A stretch of DNA of 53,225 nt from Bacteroidia bacterium (GTDB taxonomy: Bacteria > Bacteroidota > Bacteroidia > SpSt-205), in the NCBI GenBank assembly GCA_025062295.1, contig JANXAJ010000012.1:1-53225 (forward strand). Reading direction: 5' to 3'. Below, piece by piece: positions 44,339 to 53,058 of the stretch. The notes under the pieces are model-generated. The model saw only the letters and a list, made by a program, of their open reading frames with translations, had not been told where the DNA came from and did not search any database. Position 1 is the first letter of the stretch; each line of letters begins with the position of its first letter. Made by a program: the position numbers and the translations under genes.

Positions 44339-47157
44339 GTCTCTCTGAGAAGATCCGGATTGTTGGAGCGCGCCAGCATACACTCAAGAACATTTCTGTA
44401 GAGATTCCTCGCCATAAGCTGACAGTTCTTTGTGGGTGGAGCGGCTCTGGCAAGACAACCTTAGCGTTTGATACCCTTTATGCTGAGGGATTTGGAGCTT
44501 ATGTAGAAAGTCTGAGTACTTACGTTCGTCAATTTTTGCCGAAGCTTCCGCGTCCTGCTGTAGATCGGATTGAAGGGTTAGCTCCTGCTATTGCCCTCCA
44601 ACAGAATCGGTTTACCGCTGGGTTTCGCTCCACGGTGGTTACCCTTAGTGAGCTATATCCTTATTTGCGCCTACTTTTTGCGAAGGCGGGTCAGCTCTAC
44701 TCTCCCATCAGCGGTGCTCCCGTGGTCCGCTACACGCTTGAAGAGGTGGTTCAATTTCTTCTTCAGCAGCCCGATGGCACGGAGGTTCTGATTCTGCGTC
44801 CCCTCTTCCCCCAAGAGAAGGGAGGGGGGGATCTCCTTAAAACGATTGAAAAGGTAGTGGAGGCGGGATATGACCGATTCTATCAGGAAGGACGACTCTA
44901 TGAGTGGCCTGAAGTGCCTCCTCATGAAGAGGAGGTGTATGTCGTCGTTGACCGAGTATTCATAGAGCCGACGGAGATAGAGTTGCGCGCTCGGCTTATA
45001 GAGAGCTTAGAAGAAGTGTGGTACGCTCATGAGAGGCGAGTCTGGCTCTGGATTCAGGGTAAAGGTGAGTTTTTCTTCAGTGGAGATTTATACGCAGAGG
45101 GGCACACCTTTCGGGAACCTGTCCCAGAGCTCTTCAACTACTTCAGTTCGTATGGGGCCTGTCCAGCTTGTCAAGGACGTGGGCAAGCCGTGAGTTTAGA
45201 TCCACATCGAGTCATTCCTGATCCTCGGAAGAGTTTGGCAGAAGGCATGGTAGCGCTGTGGACCCTTATTCCCGAAATGCAGCGATTTCAGGTGGAGTTT
45301 GAAGAAGCTATTCAAGGAGACATCCCTTCGGAACTCCCATACTATCGATATAGCTCTACCCAGCGTCGGTTGCTCTGGTGGGGTGATGCTCTGCGCGGGG
45401 TAGTGGGTATTTACAAAAGTTATGAGCAAACCCTGAAACATCGACACCTCCGCCAGAAGCTCTTTGAATTTCAAGGTCAGGGGCCTTGTCCTGTTTGTGA
45501 AGGAAGTCGCTTGCATCCAGACACTCGCTGGATTCGGATTGAAGGCTTATCTTTACCCCAAGTCCTCTCCCTAAGTGTGGAGCAATTTGCTGAGTGGCTG
45601 GACAGCATAGATTTACCTGAGCCGCGACGCAGTATAGCAGCCCCCCTTTTACAGGAGCTCAAACACCGAACTCATCTTCTTCTCAAGGTTGGACTAGGCT
45701 ACCTTACCCTTGACCGAGCAGGTGAGACCCTCTCTGGAGGAGAAAGTCAGCGCCTCCAACTTGCTACAGTGTTGGGCAGTCAACTCACAGGTGCTATTTA
45801 CGTCTTAGATGAACCCACTATTGGCCTCCATCCCCGAGACACCGAGCGGCTCTTGCAAACCATCCGTCAGCTTCAAGAAGCTCCAAATACAGTCGTCGTA
45901 GTGGAGCACGATGAGGTTTTCATTCAGAATGCGGATCATCTCATAGAGATGGGACCAAAATCCGGAGAAAATGGAGGAGAAGTAATTTTCTCTGGCACTT
46001 TTTCTGAACTCCTCAGAGCAGATACTCCCACTGCCTCTTATTTCAAGCAGCCTCCGCCTCCTCCTCGGAAGAAGCGCTTTCCTTCACGCCATCCTTTCCT
46101 TCATGTAGAGGGAGCTTGCCTTCATAATTTGAAGAATATCTCGTTTTCTTTACCTCTTCAGGCGCTGACCGTCATAACAGGCGTGAGTGGTTCGGGCAAG
46201 ACTACGCTTGCCCTTCATCTACTTGCACGAGTGCTTCAAGAAGGGAGCCGCAAGCCTGTGGGAAAGGAAGGTAAGGTATATCGCATTGAACACCCCACAG
46301 AGGGAAGGTGGTATAAGCAGATTTTGGTATCAGCCGAAGCCTATCAAAGCGTAGAAGTGCTCTCTCAGCAATCTATCGTGAGAAATCGTCGCTCTACCAT
46401 TGCCACCGTTAGCGGGGCTTACGATGCAATAAGGGAAATTTTTTCTCTCGCCGCCAATGAAGAGGGCTACGACTACTCTCCCGCTTTGTTTTCTTTCAAT
46501 GTACCGGGCGGTCGCTGCGAAACCTGCGAAGGTGAAGGCGTACTGGTGAAGTCTATGCAGTTCTTGGCAGATATTCGGCTGCCTTGCCCGAACTGTGGGG
46601 GAAAGCGCTTTCAAAATTTCATCCTGGAAGTGAAGGTAAAGAACAAAAGTATCAGTGATGTCCTTGAGATGACAGTATCAGAAGCTCTAGACTTTTTCTC
46701 CAACCTTCCAAAGGTCCCAAAAAATCTTTCAGCAATGATCCATTCTGCTCTTTCGCCTTTTGTTCTCTTGGGACTGGAGTATCTCAAGCTGGGTCAATCC
46801 ACTGTGGAACTCTCAGGGGGGGAAGCGACGCGGCTCAAGCTTCTTTCTTACCTCCGACCGAAAGGAGAAAAAACTATCCTCTTTGTAGATGAGCCGACAA
46901 CGGGTCTCCATTTTGATGATGTGAAGCGTTTAGTGGAGGCTCTACAGCTACTTGTAGCCCGGGGACACACGCTTGTAGTAGTGGAGCACAATTTAGATTT
47001 CATTTCACAAGCGGATTGGGTAATAGACTTAGGACCAGAAGGGGGGGAAGAGGGGGGAGAACTTCTTTATCAGGGACCCCTGAAAGGTCTTCTTACACAT
47101 CCAACAAGTTATACAGCAGCGGCTCTTCGACGACGATATGCGCATCGGAATCTTTGA
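44335..47157 (+). CDS. uvrA: Excinuclease ABC subunit UvrA
   Basis: A 940-residue damage-recognition ATPase of nucleotide excision repair. Two ABC modules: Walker A GWSGSGKTT (residues 34-42) with LSGGESQRLQLATVLGS and YVLDEPTIGLHPRDT; and GVSGSGKTT with ELSGGEATRLKLLSYL and LFVDEPTTGLHFDD. The C-terminal zinc module is complete (GGRCETCEGEGV .. LPCPNCGGKRF). The first zinc module keeps GACPACQGRG but lacks the earlier CxxC (LYAE in its place), as is common in Bacteroidota UvrA. It is translationally coupled to pckA and overlaps the GlmU-like gene by 20 nt. Confidence 0.93.
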   Translation: MSLSEKIRIVGARQHTLKNISVEIPRHKLTVLCGWSGSGKTTLAFDTLYAEGFGAYVESLSTYVRQFLPKLPRPAVDRIEGLAPAIALQQNRFTAGFRSTVVTLSELYPYLRLLFAKAGQLYSPISGAPVVRYTLEEVVQFLLQQPDGTEVLILRPLFPQEKGGGDLLKTIEKVVEAGYDRFYQEGRLYEWPEVPPHEEEVYVVVDRVFIEPTEIELRARLIESLEEVWYAHERRVWLWIQGKGEFFFSGDLYAEGHTFREPVPELFNYFSSYGACPACQGRGQAVSLDPHRVIPDPRKSLAEGMVALWTLIPEMQRFQVEFEEAIQGDIPSELPYYRYSSTQRRLLWWGDALRGVVGIYKSYEQTLKHRHLRQKLFEFQGQGPCPVCEGSRLHPDTRWIRIEGLSLPQVLSLSVEQFAEWLDSIDLPEPRRSIAAPLLQELKHRTHLLLKVGLGYLTLDRAGETLSGGESQRLQLATVLGSQLTGAIYVLDEPTIGLHPRDTERLLQTIRQLQEAPNTVVVVEHDEVFIQNADHLIEMGPKSGENGGEVIFSGTFSELLRADTPTASYFKQPPPPPRKKRFPSRHPFLHVEGACLHNLKNISFSLPLQALTVITGVSGSGKTTLALHLLARVLQEGSRKPVGKEGKVYRIEHPTEGRWYKQILVSAEAYQSVEVLSQQSIVRNRRSTIATVSGAYDAIREIFSLAANEEGYDYSPALFSFNVPGGRCETCEGEGVLVKSMQFLADIRLPCPNCGGKRFQNFILEVKVKNKSISDVLEMTVSEALDFFSNLPKVPKNLSAMIHSALSPFVLLGLEYLKLGQSTVELSGGEATRLKLLSYLRPKGEKTILFVDEPTTGLHFDDVKRLVEALQLLVARGHTLVVVEHNLDFISQADWVIDLGPEGGEEGGELLYQGPLKGLLTHPTSYTAAALRRRYAHRNL

Positions 47158-48322
47158 GGACGAGGGCTGGCAAGCTTTTCTTCCTTTGACTCGCTTGCGT
47201 CCCCTCTGGGAGCTATGGTGGGGTATAGACCGTCTCTGCGATAAATGGGAGAGGTACTTCGATTGGAAAGTCGTTGGTTATCTCCCCGCCCAGTCTCTTC
47301 TCCATGAGGTCTTTCCGCCTGTTGTGCCCTCAGAGGAGCTTGTATGGCTCAATGCTCGTCTTCTTCCGATGGGCCCAGACCTTCCGTATTGGCTTCCTTC
47401 TCTCGAGCCCGACACACTCTATACCACAGAAGAAGGCGTCCCCGTGGCTCTTCGCACTCGCTCTCTGACAAAGCGAGAGGATTTAGCTCGTTTTCGAACC
47501 GTTCAATTGCCCCCCCAGCTAAAGCTATATTGGATTGAAAAAGTTACCGATTTGTTTCAGCTCAATGGTCAGATTATTGCCGAGGATTGGAAGCATCTTC
47601 GGCAGAAAAGTGCTCCCCTACCTTCTTCACTATCGGTCCGAGGACGAGATAATATCTTTTTCCACCCTTCTGCTCGGGCAGGCTTCGCTATCCTTGCGGC
47701 GGAGGACGGACCCATCTGGGTGGGACCCTCTGCTGAGCTTCAAGATGGAAGCATCGTCCAGCATACTAATGTGCTCGGACCCTCAACCACTATCATGGTA
47801 GGGGCCCGCATCCGCACTCACAATAGCTTTGGTCCTTGGTGTAAAATCGGGGGAGAGGTAGGTCAGAGTACTTTTCTCGGGTTTTCTAACAAAGCTCATG
47901 ATGGATTCGTTGGGCATTCTATTATTGCTCAATGGTGCAACATAGGAGCTGGCTCTAATACCTCTAATCTCAAAAACACTTACGGTCCTGTCCGACTTTA
48001 TTCACCCGCTTTAGGGGTTTTACAGGATACAGGACTTCAGTTCTGTGGGCTTATTATGGGAGATTATGCCCGATGTGGGATACAGACACCTTTCCCGACA
48101 GGATGTGTCGTAGATATTTTTGCAAATGTAGTAGGAACGGGCTTTGCTCCAAAATATGTTCCACCTTTTTTCTGGAATGAGGGACAGTATTGGAAGGTGG
48201 AGAAAGTCATACAAGCAGCGCAGCGCATGCAAGAGCGGCGCGGACGCATCCTTTCCGAAGCTGAGAAAAAGCTTCTTCGCACCCTCCATGCCCTATTAGC
48301 TACAAAGAGTGTTGAAGGATAG
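47138..48322 (+). CDS. GlmU-like sugar nucleotidyltransferase (Bacteroidetes type)
   Basis: A 394-residue protein with a divergent N-terminal nucleotidyltransferase-like domain (IFEDEGWQAFLPLTRLRPLWEL, about 1-170) and a C-terminal left-handed beta-helix acetyltransferase domain (GPSAELQDGSIVQHTNVLGPSTTI onward, with NIGAGSNTSNLKNTYGPV). This is the Bacteroidota alternative GlmU family, believed to make UDP-GlcNAc from glucosamine-1-P for cell wall and lipopolysaccharide. The nucleotidyl domain lacks an obvious GxGTRM loop, so the uridylyl activity is less certain than the acetyl-transfer fold. It starts inside the uvrA 3' end (20-nt overlap). Confidence 0.85.
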   Translation: MRIGIFEDEGWQAFLPLTRLRPLWELWWGIDRLCDKWERYFDWKVVGYLPAQSLLHEVFPPVVPSEELVWLNARLLPMGPDLPYWLPSLEPDTLYTTEEGVPVALRTRSLTKREDLARFRTVQLPPQLKLYWIEKVTDLFQLNGQIIAEDWKHLRQKSAPLPSSLSVRGRDNIFFHPSARAGFAILAAEDGPIWVGPSAELQDGSIVQHTNVLGPSTTIMVGARIRTHNSFGPWCKIGGEVGQSTFLGFSNKAHDGFVGHSIIAQWCNIGAGSNTSNLKNTYGPVRLYSPALGVLQDTGLQFCGLIMGDYARCGIQTPFPTGCVVDIFANVVGTGFAPKYVPPFFWNEGQYWKVEKVIQAAQRMQERRGRILSEAEKKLLRTLHALLATKSVEG

Positions 48323-48501
48323 CAAAGAGAAGCTTTTGAGCTCAATAATCAGCTGTAAATTAGCCGAAGGGAAAAGGCTTCTAACCCCCTGGGGCTGCTG
48401 CTACTTGAGTAGAAGAAACCTTCTGATCCCCAGAGGCTCTAAGGCTTGTTGGGGAGAATAAGGATGGGCTGCTTGCTAAGGGATTAAGACTCTCTACAAA
48501 T
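48323..48501. other. Convergent intergenic region with hairpin-forming segment
   Basis: A 179-nt gap between the GlmU-like gene and the GT9 gene, with no ORF. It holds nested inverted repeats: CCCCTGGGG (48386-48394) can pair with CCCCAGAGG (48428-48436, one mismatch), enclosing the small hairpins CTACTTGAGTAG (48401-48412) and AGAAG-AAAC-CTTCT (48411-48424), which share two bases and so exclude each other. No T run follows, so a simple intrinsic terminator is not indicated. Confidence 0.4.
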
Positions 48502-49695
48502 TCAGGTTGCTTTTCGCACCTCTTTCAGCCAACTTAAAGCTTCTTCTACCACTCCAGCTGACGCTATTTCTCTAATACAAGGGTAGGCTTTTGTTCGAGT
48601 GTATTGATACTTACACATCCACCCACATCCAAAACAAGGTTTCTCCTTTGCTATGACTTTGAGAGGAAATGAGACTTCTGCTGGATAGGGGATAAATCGC
48701 CCCCAGTGTCCCCCTCCCGCTATCATAATAGTAGGGACCCCCAAAGTAGCAGCGATATGACCCATACCAGTATCGGTGGAGAGGACAAAAGAAGCGCCTA
48801 TGATTTTTTGTACTGCCTCCCTTAGAGAGAGCCGTCCTGTCCAGTCTTCTGCGACAGATTGAAGAAGAGCGGCATGCCCTCGTTCAGCCGCCGTCCCTAC
48901 AACATACAATCGTACCCCCTCATACCGCCTGAGAGCTGTGCAAAGCTTTATCCAAACATCGGCTGGAGGCACCTTGTAGGAAACACTCGCCCCTACAACT
49001 ACAATCCCATACGCCGAGCTTGGCGAAGAAGGAGCGAGGCGATGCCGAAGAGCAGAATAAATATCCCACTCCAAAGGTCCAAGCCCTAAGTCATCAAGCC
49101 ATGCCGAATACCTTCTCCATTCATGTATAAAAAAAGAAGTAGGCGTTTCTAAAACTTTATTGTATAGGGCTTGGTCTATCCACTGACTCAGAAGAAGGGG
49201 CTCTCCACTCAAAGGGTCGCGCTGCCAAGCAATACGCTGGGCAGCAGGTAGGGTCCAGGCCACCCAGTCTTCCACAGCGATCCGACGACTAAAAGTGCTT
49301 TGCAATAGCATCCTGCTGGAAGGGAAGAGAGTAGCAAGCATCCTTCTGATAGCCCTTCGGTACTGAAAGCTTCTCCGAAGCCGCGAGGGATCGACCGACA
49401 CAATCGTCTGAAAGAAGCCCGTTTGCTCTGCCAGCTCTTTCCAGAGAGGGTTGGCAACAAGGTAAAAAGGACTATCAGAATAAGCCTTTTTGAGTGCCGC
49501 TACAAAGGGAAGCCAGAGCCAAAAATCCCCTATTCCATCTAACCGAATGAGTGAGAAACCCTCTCCTTTCCCTGGACTGGGAGATGGGGGAGGAAGCCAC
49601 CCCATCCCTTCAAGTACAACCACCCCGCTTCTCAGTACAACCCGGCTGCGCCATTCCAACTGACGCAGCAGGCGGGGTAGTACCCCCTTCCTCAC
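48502..49695 (-). CDS. Glycosyltransferase family 9 (heptosyltransferase-like)
   Basis: A 397-residue GT-B enzyme that probably adds a heptose or related sugar to lipopolysaccharide at the inner face of the inner membrane. Seen are FSLIRLDGIGDFWLWLPFV at the N-terminal domain start, the nucleotide-sugar pocket VVVGASVSYKVPP and the signature LSTDTGMGHIAATLGVPTI. A Cys-rich patch (PCFGCGWMCKYQYTRTKAYPC) near the C-terminus is common in GT9 proteins. It is last in the hmgA-hppD-GT9 operon (ATGA overlap with hppD), an unexpected partner for tyrosine catabolism. The acceptor is unknown. Confidence 0.87.
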   Translation of the reverse strand: MRKGVLPRLLRQLEWRSRVVLRSGVVVLEGMGWLPPPSPSPGKGEGFSLIRLDGIGDFWLWLPFVAALKKAYSDSPFYLVANPLWKELAEQTGFFQTIVSVDPSRLRRSFQYRRAIRRMLATLFPSSRMLLQSTFSRRIAVEDWVAWTLPAAQRIAWQRDPLSGEPLLLSQWIDQALYNKVLETPTSFFIHEWRRYSAWLDDLGLGPLEWDIYSALRHRLAPSSPSSAYGIVVVGASVSYKVPPADVWIKLCTALRRYEGVRLYVVGTAAERGHAALLQSVAEDWTGRLSLREAVQKIIGASFVLSTDTGMGHIAATLGVPTIMIAGGGHWGRFIPYPAEVSFPLKVIAKEKPCFGCGWMCKYQYTRTKAYPCIREIASAGVVEEALSWLKEVRKAT

Positions 49696-50822
49696 AGATT
49701 CCCGCGACGCGCCTGCTCCCGCTCTATAGCTTCAAATAATGCCTTGAAGTTCCCTTTCCCAAAAGACTTAGCTCCCTTCCGCTGGATAATCTCGTAAAAA
49801 AGTGTAGGGCGATCTTGAACAGGTTTCGTAAAGATTTGAAGGAGATATCCTTCATCATCTCTATCAACTAAGATTCCAAGCTCTGCAAGCACCTCTACGG
49901 GTTCATCTATTTGACCTACTCGGTCTAAGAGAGTTTCATAATAGGTTTTAGGTGTTTCTAAAAACTCTATGCCTCGCCTGCGCAGTTCCCTAACCGTGTG
50001 AATAATATCATCCGTAGCCATGGCAATGTGCTGAACGCCCTGTCCGTGGTAATACTCTAAATACTCTTCTATTTGCGATTTGCGCCGTCCTTGAGCAGGT
50101 TCATTGATAGGAAACTTGATATATCCATTTCCATTTGCCATTACTTTGCTCATGAGAGCGGAGTATTCTGTAGATATATCCTTATCATCAAAGGAGATAA
50201 GTTGTCTGAAGCCCATTACATCCCGATAAAAGGCTACAAATTGGTTCATCTCACCGAGATATACATTGCCCACGCAGTGATCCACATACTTAAGTCCGAT
50301 TGGAGTACTTTGTCCGAAGCCTCCCCACGGGAGGTATCCAGGCAAGAAAGGGCCGTTATAATGACCTCTTTCTACGAATATATGGACAGTATCCCCGTAC
50401 GTATGAATGCCTGAGAGGATCACGTATCCATTCTCGTCTTCTAAGCGAGTGGGAGGCATAAAGGGTCTGCCGCCTCGCCGGGTAGTCTCTGCATAGGCTT
50501 GAGTAGCATCTTCCACTTGAAGGGCAAGCACACGCACCCCATCTCCATGCCGGTAGATATGATCCGCAATAAAATTCCCAGGGTGGTAAGGTGTGGTGAA
50601 AACGAAAGTAATTTTCCCTTGACGCAAGACGTAGCTGGCAGCTTCCCGATAACCTGATTCTAACCCCCGATAAGCAATGGGTTGAAAGCCAAAGGCATGC
50701 TGGTAGTAATAGGCAGCTTGCCGAGCATTTCCTACATAAAACTCAATGTAATCCGTTCCAAGGATAGGAAGGAAGTCGGAATCTTCCGCCCTCTTGAGAG
50801 TTACTTCTGCTATTTGACTCAT
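49692..50822 (-). CDS. hppD: 4-hydroxyphenylpyruvate dioxygenase
   Basis: A 376-residue non-heme iron dioxygenase that converts 4-hydroxyphenylpyruvate to homogentisate in tyrosine breakdown. It has two vicinal-oxygen-chelate domains: YIEFYVGNARQAAYYYQHAFG (N-terminal) and LKYVDHCVGNVYLGEMNQFVAF. Iron ligands are His in VDHCVGNV, His in VQHIAMATDD and Glu in LFYEIIQRKG. The C-terminal FGKGNFKALFEAIEREQ is the family's closing helix. The start overlaps the hmgA stop by 4 nt and the stop overlaps the GT9 start by 4 nt. Confidence 0.95.
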   Translation of the reverse strand: MSQIAEVTLKRAEDSDFLPILGTDYIEFYVGNARQAAYYYQHAFGFQPIAYRGLESGYREAASYVLRQGKITFVFTTPYHPGNFIADHIYRHGDGVRVLALQVEDATQAYAETTRRGGRPFMPPTRLEDENGYVILSGIHTYGDTVHIFVERGHYNGPFLPGYLPWGGFGQSTPIGLKYVDHCVGNVYLGEMNQFVAFYRDVMGFRQLISFDDKDISTEYSALMSKVMANGNGYIKFPINEPAQGRRKSQIEEYLEYYHGQGVQHIAMATDDIIHTVRELRRRGIEFLETPKTYYETLLDRVGQIDEPVEVLAELGILVDRDDEGYLLQIFTKPVQDRPTLFYEIIQRKGAKSFGKGNFKALFEAIEREQARRGNL

Positions 50823-52003
50823 ACTGCGTCAGATTTTTCACTTTCTGGCAGCCAGCTCAGATAATAGGTCGGAATCTCTATTCTAAGCGCATCGGGAGTA
50901 AGCATAAGGGGACGGAAAGTATCTACCATCACCGCTAACTCTTTAGTTTCTTTAGCGCCAATGCTTTTCTCCACAGCCCCCGGGTGAGGTCCATGAGGAA
51001 TGCCCATTGGATGAAGCGTAATCATTCCACGCTCTACATGCTTACGACTCATGAATTCGCCTTCTACATAGTAGAGCACTTCATCTGAGTCCACATTACT
51101 GTGATTATAAGGAGCGGGAATCGCTAAAGGATGATAATCATAGAGGCGAGGGACGAAAGAGCAAACTACAAACTGCCGAGCTTCATACGTTTGATGAACT
51201 GGCGGCGGCTGATGCACCCGACCGGTTATCGGCTCAAAATCATAAATGGAAAATGCGTAGGGATAAAGGTAGCCATCCCACCCAACAAAGTCAAAAGGAT
51301 GCGATGCAAGGACGTATGTAAAAAGCTCGCCCCTTTTCTTAATCTTGACAATGAATTCGCCGGTTTCGTAGTAGGTCTCCAAATCCGTAGGGGGACGAAT
51401 ATCTCGCTCGCAGAAAGGCGAATGCTCCATAAGCTGACCATATTCATTCATGTAACGCTTCGGGAAGCGAATAGCCCCACAATAGGACTCTATAATAAAA
51501 AGGCGATTTTGAGGAGTATCAAAGTAGATTTGATAAATCGTCCCACGCGGAATATGAAGGTAATCCCCCGGCTGGAAGCGAATCTTGCCAAACCCTGTTC
51601 GAAGCTCGCCAGAGCCTTCATGGACAAAAATGAGCTCATCTGCAGAGGCGTTTTTGTAAAAGTAATCGCTAAATCCCCGCTCGGGCGCCGCTAACGAAAG
51701 ATGAACATCCTCATTGAAGAGCACTACGACACGACTCTCCAAATAATCTTTTTTCGGCTCAATTTGAAAGCCCCGCAGCGCTCGGTGTCTCATATTATTC
51801 TCTATTGCTGCCTGAGGACGCAGATCAACCGTCTGCTCTTCTATAGCCCGAACCAATGTCGGCGGATTGACATGATAAACTAAGCTGTAAATATCAGAAA
51901 ATCCCTCTGTACTAATAAGCTCCTCTGCATATAGCTTGCCATTATTTCGGAACTGCGTGTGGCGCTTGTGAGGGACATGCCCTCGACAGACGTAGTAAGG
52001 CAT
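50819..52003 (-). CDS. hmgA: Homogentisate 1,2-dioxygenase
   Basis: A 394-residue cupin-fold iron dioxygenase that opens the ring of homogentisate to maleylacetoacetate. It begins MPYYVCRGHVPHKRHTQFR, contains FVHEGSGELRTGFGKIRFQPG, DYLHIPRGTIYQI and the C-terminal iron-binding region ITLHPMGIPHGPHPGAVE. The start at 52003 is 4 nt after a TACCTTTG box (52008-52015) with TTG 21 nt further up; the open frame continues 12 codons upstream but through the promoter. The next pathway enzymes (maleylacetoacetate isomerase, fumarylacetoacetase) are not in this window. Confidence 0.94.
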   Translation of the reverse strand: MPYYVCRGHVPHKRHTQFRNNGKLYAEELISTEGFSDIYSLVYHVNPPTLVRAIEEQTVDLRPQAAIENNMRHRALRGFQIEPKKDYLESRVVVLFNEDVHLSLAAPERGFSDYFYKNASADELIFVHEGSGELRTGFGKIRFQPGDYLHIPRGTIYQIYFDTPQNRLFIIESYCGAIRFPKRYMNEYGQLMEHSPFCERDIRPPTDLETYYETGEFIVKIKKRGELFTYVLASHPFDFVGWDGYLYPYAFSIYDFEPITGRVHQPPPVHQTYEARQFVVCSFVPRLYDYHPLAIPAPYNHSNVDSDEVLYYVEGEFMSRKHVERGMITLHPMGIPHGPHPGAVEKSIGAKETKELAVMVDTFRPLMLTPDALRIEIPTYYLSWLPESEKSDAV

Positions 52004-52039
52004 GTAGCAAAGGTAAAATATTTTCTGCTTTTCTTCCAA
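52001..52039 (-). promoter_or_regulatory. Promoter and leaderless start of the tyrosine-catabolism operon
   Basis: On the minus strand TTG, 21 nt, TACCTTTG (52015-52008), 4 nt (CTAC), then ATG at 52003. Both -33 and -7 elements fit, making this the clearest leaderless promoter here. Confidence 0.7.
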
Positions 52040-52132
52040 CTTCGCATGGAGTGAGGCAGCCCATTCAACGTTCAGCCGGCATGCGTCTCCTTCTACAGCT
52101 ACAAAAGAGGGGGTTATTACCGAAGTTTAAGG

Positions 52133-52146
52133 AAGGAGGTATTATG
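52133..52146 (+). promoter_or_regulatory. Strong Shine-Dalgarno sequence before the FkbM methyltransferase gene
   Basis: AAGGAGGT at 52133-52140 lies 3 nt before ATG 52144. Bacteroidota rarely use such sites and the other leading genes here have none. It decides the start at 52144 against the upstream in-frame ATGs at 52051 and 52081. Confidence 0.6.
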
Positions 52147-53058
52147 AGAAAGCTTCTATATATCAATTTCATCATAAAAAACATTCACAAATCGCGTTCC
52201 TTGCTTGAGAGCATCCCACATGCCATACTGAATATTCTTAGAGGAAACAAAGAGCACCGCCTTCTTCTTCCTCACCCCACCATCCTACCTATCACGCCGC
52301 CTAATCTTTTGGCTCTGATTGATGTATGGGGTCATCTCCGTCTGAAAGAAGTGGATTATAGATCTAAGCGGCTGATATGGGAGCTTGCACCTGAGGTCCA
52401 TATAGCCACCCAAACTGAGCAGGGGTTAGATATTGTAGCTTTAGCAGAGGTATTTATAGGTCGTCCGTACGGTTCCAATTTCAAAGATATGCGTGTATTA
52501 GATATTGGGGGCTACAAAGGAGAATCTGCTATTTTTTTTGCACTGAATGGAGCTGCTTCTGTTGCATGTATAGAGCCTTCTCCTGTGGCGGCTGAGCATA
52601 TTTTAGAGAATATTGCACTTTCTGGATTTGAGAATAGAATAAAGTATTATCCTGTGGCGATAGGGAGCGAAAGAGGGACCCAATCCTTTTTCATCACCGC
52701 TGAAGAGGCATCAGGGAGTAGCCTTTTTCCCACCTTGAGAGCATCAAACTTGAGCTATCGCACAGCGGAGGTGCCAGTATATACTCTTGAGGACATTCTT
52801 GAGGAATTGGGATGGAGCGAAGCGGATTTTGCTAAGGTAGACTGTGAAGGATGTGAGTATATGATATTTGCCTCTACTCCGACAGAGACCCTTCGCCGAG
52901 TCAAAGTATGGGCGATAGAAACGCATCGAGGCACTCCCTCTATTGTGGAGACTCTGCGCAAAGCAGGATATGAAGTGGCTTCATGGGAAGAGCCAGATGA
53001 ACTTGGACTGGTGAGAGCTTGGTTGCCAGGAGCTCCATGCCCATGGGCTCCCTGCTAA
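52144..53058 (+). CDS. FkbM family SAM-dependent methyltransferase
   Basis: A 304-residue protein. The Rossmann methyltransferase core starts with MRVLDIGGYKGESAIFFALNG (SAM site) and ACIEPSPVAAEHILENIA. The FkbM signature includes FAKVDCEGCEYMIF and VKVWAIETHRG. FkbM enzymes O-methylate sugars, lipids or natural products; the target is unknown. The N-terminal ~90 residues (MRKLLYINFIIKNIHKSRSLLE..) are not conserved. The start follows an AAGGAGGT site. The sequence is more AT-rich and less CTC/GAG-rich than its neighbours, so recent transfer is possible. The last residues (PGAPCPWAPC) look like a non-conserved tail. Adjacent to a GT9 gene, which hints at surface glycan modification. Confidence 0.8.
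   Translation: MRKLLYINFIIKNIHKSRSLLESIPHAILNILRGNKEHRLLLPHPTILPITPPNLLALIDVWGHLRLKEVDYRSKRLIWELAPEVHIATQTEQGLDIVALAEVFIGRPYGSNFKDMRVLDIGGYKGESAIFFALNGAASVACIEPSPVAAEHILENIALSGFENRIKYYPVAIGSERGTQSFFITAEEASGSSLFPTLRASNLSYRTAEVPVYTLEDILEELGWSEADFAKVDCEGCEYMIFASTPTETLRRVKVWAIETHRGTPSIVETLRKAGYEVASWEEPDELGLVRAWLPGAPCPWAPC

Noticed and set aside
44335-47157. Loss of the first CxxC of zinc module 1 in UvrA as a novelty
   Set aside because: From memory this half-module is often absent in Bacteroidota UvrA, so it is a lineage feature rather than an anomaly.
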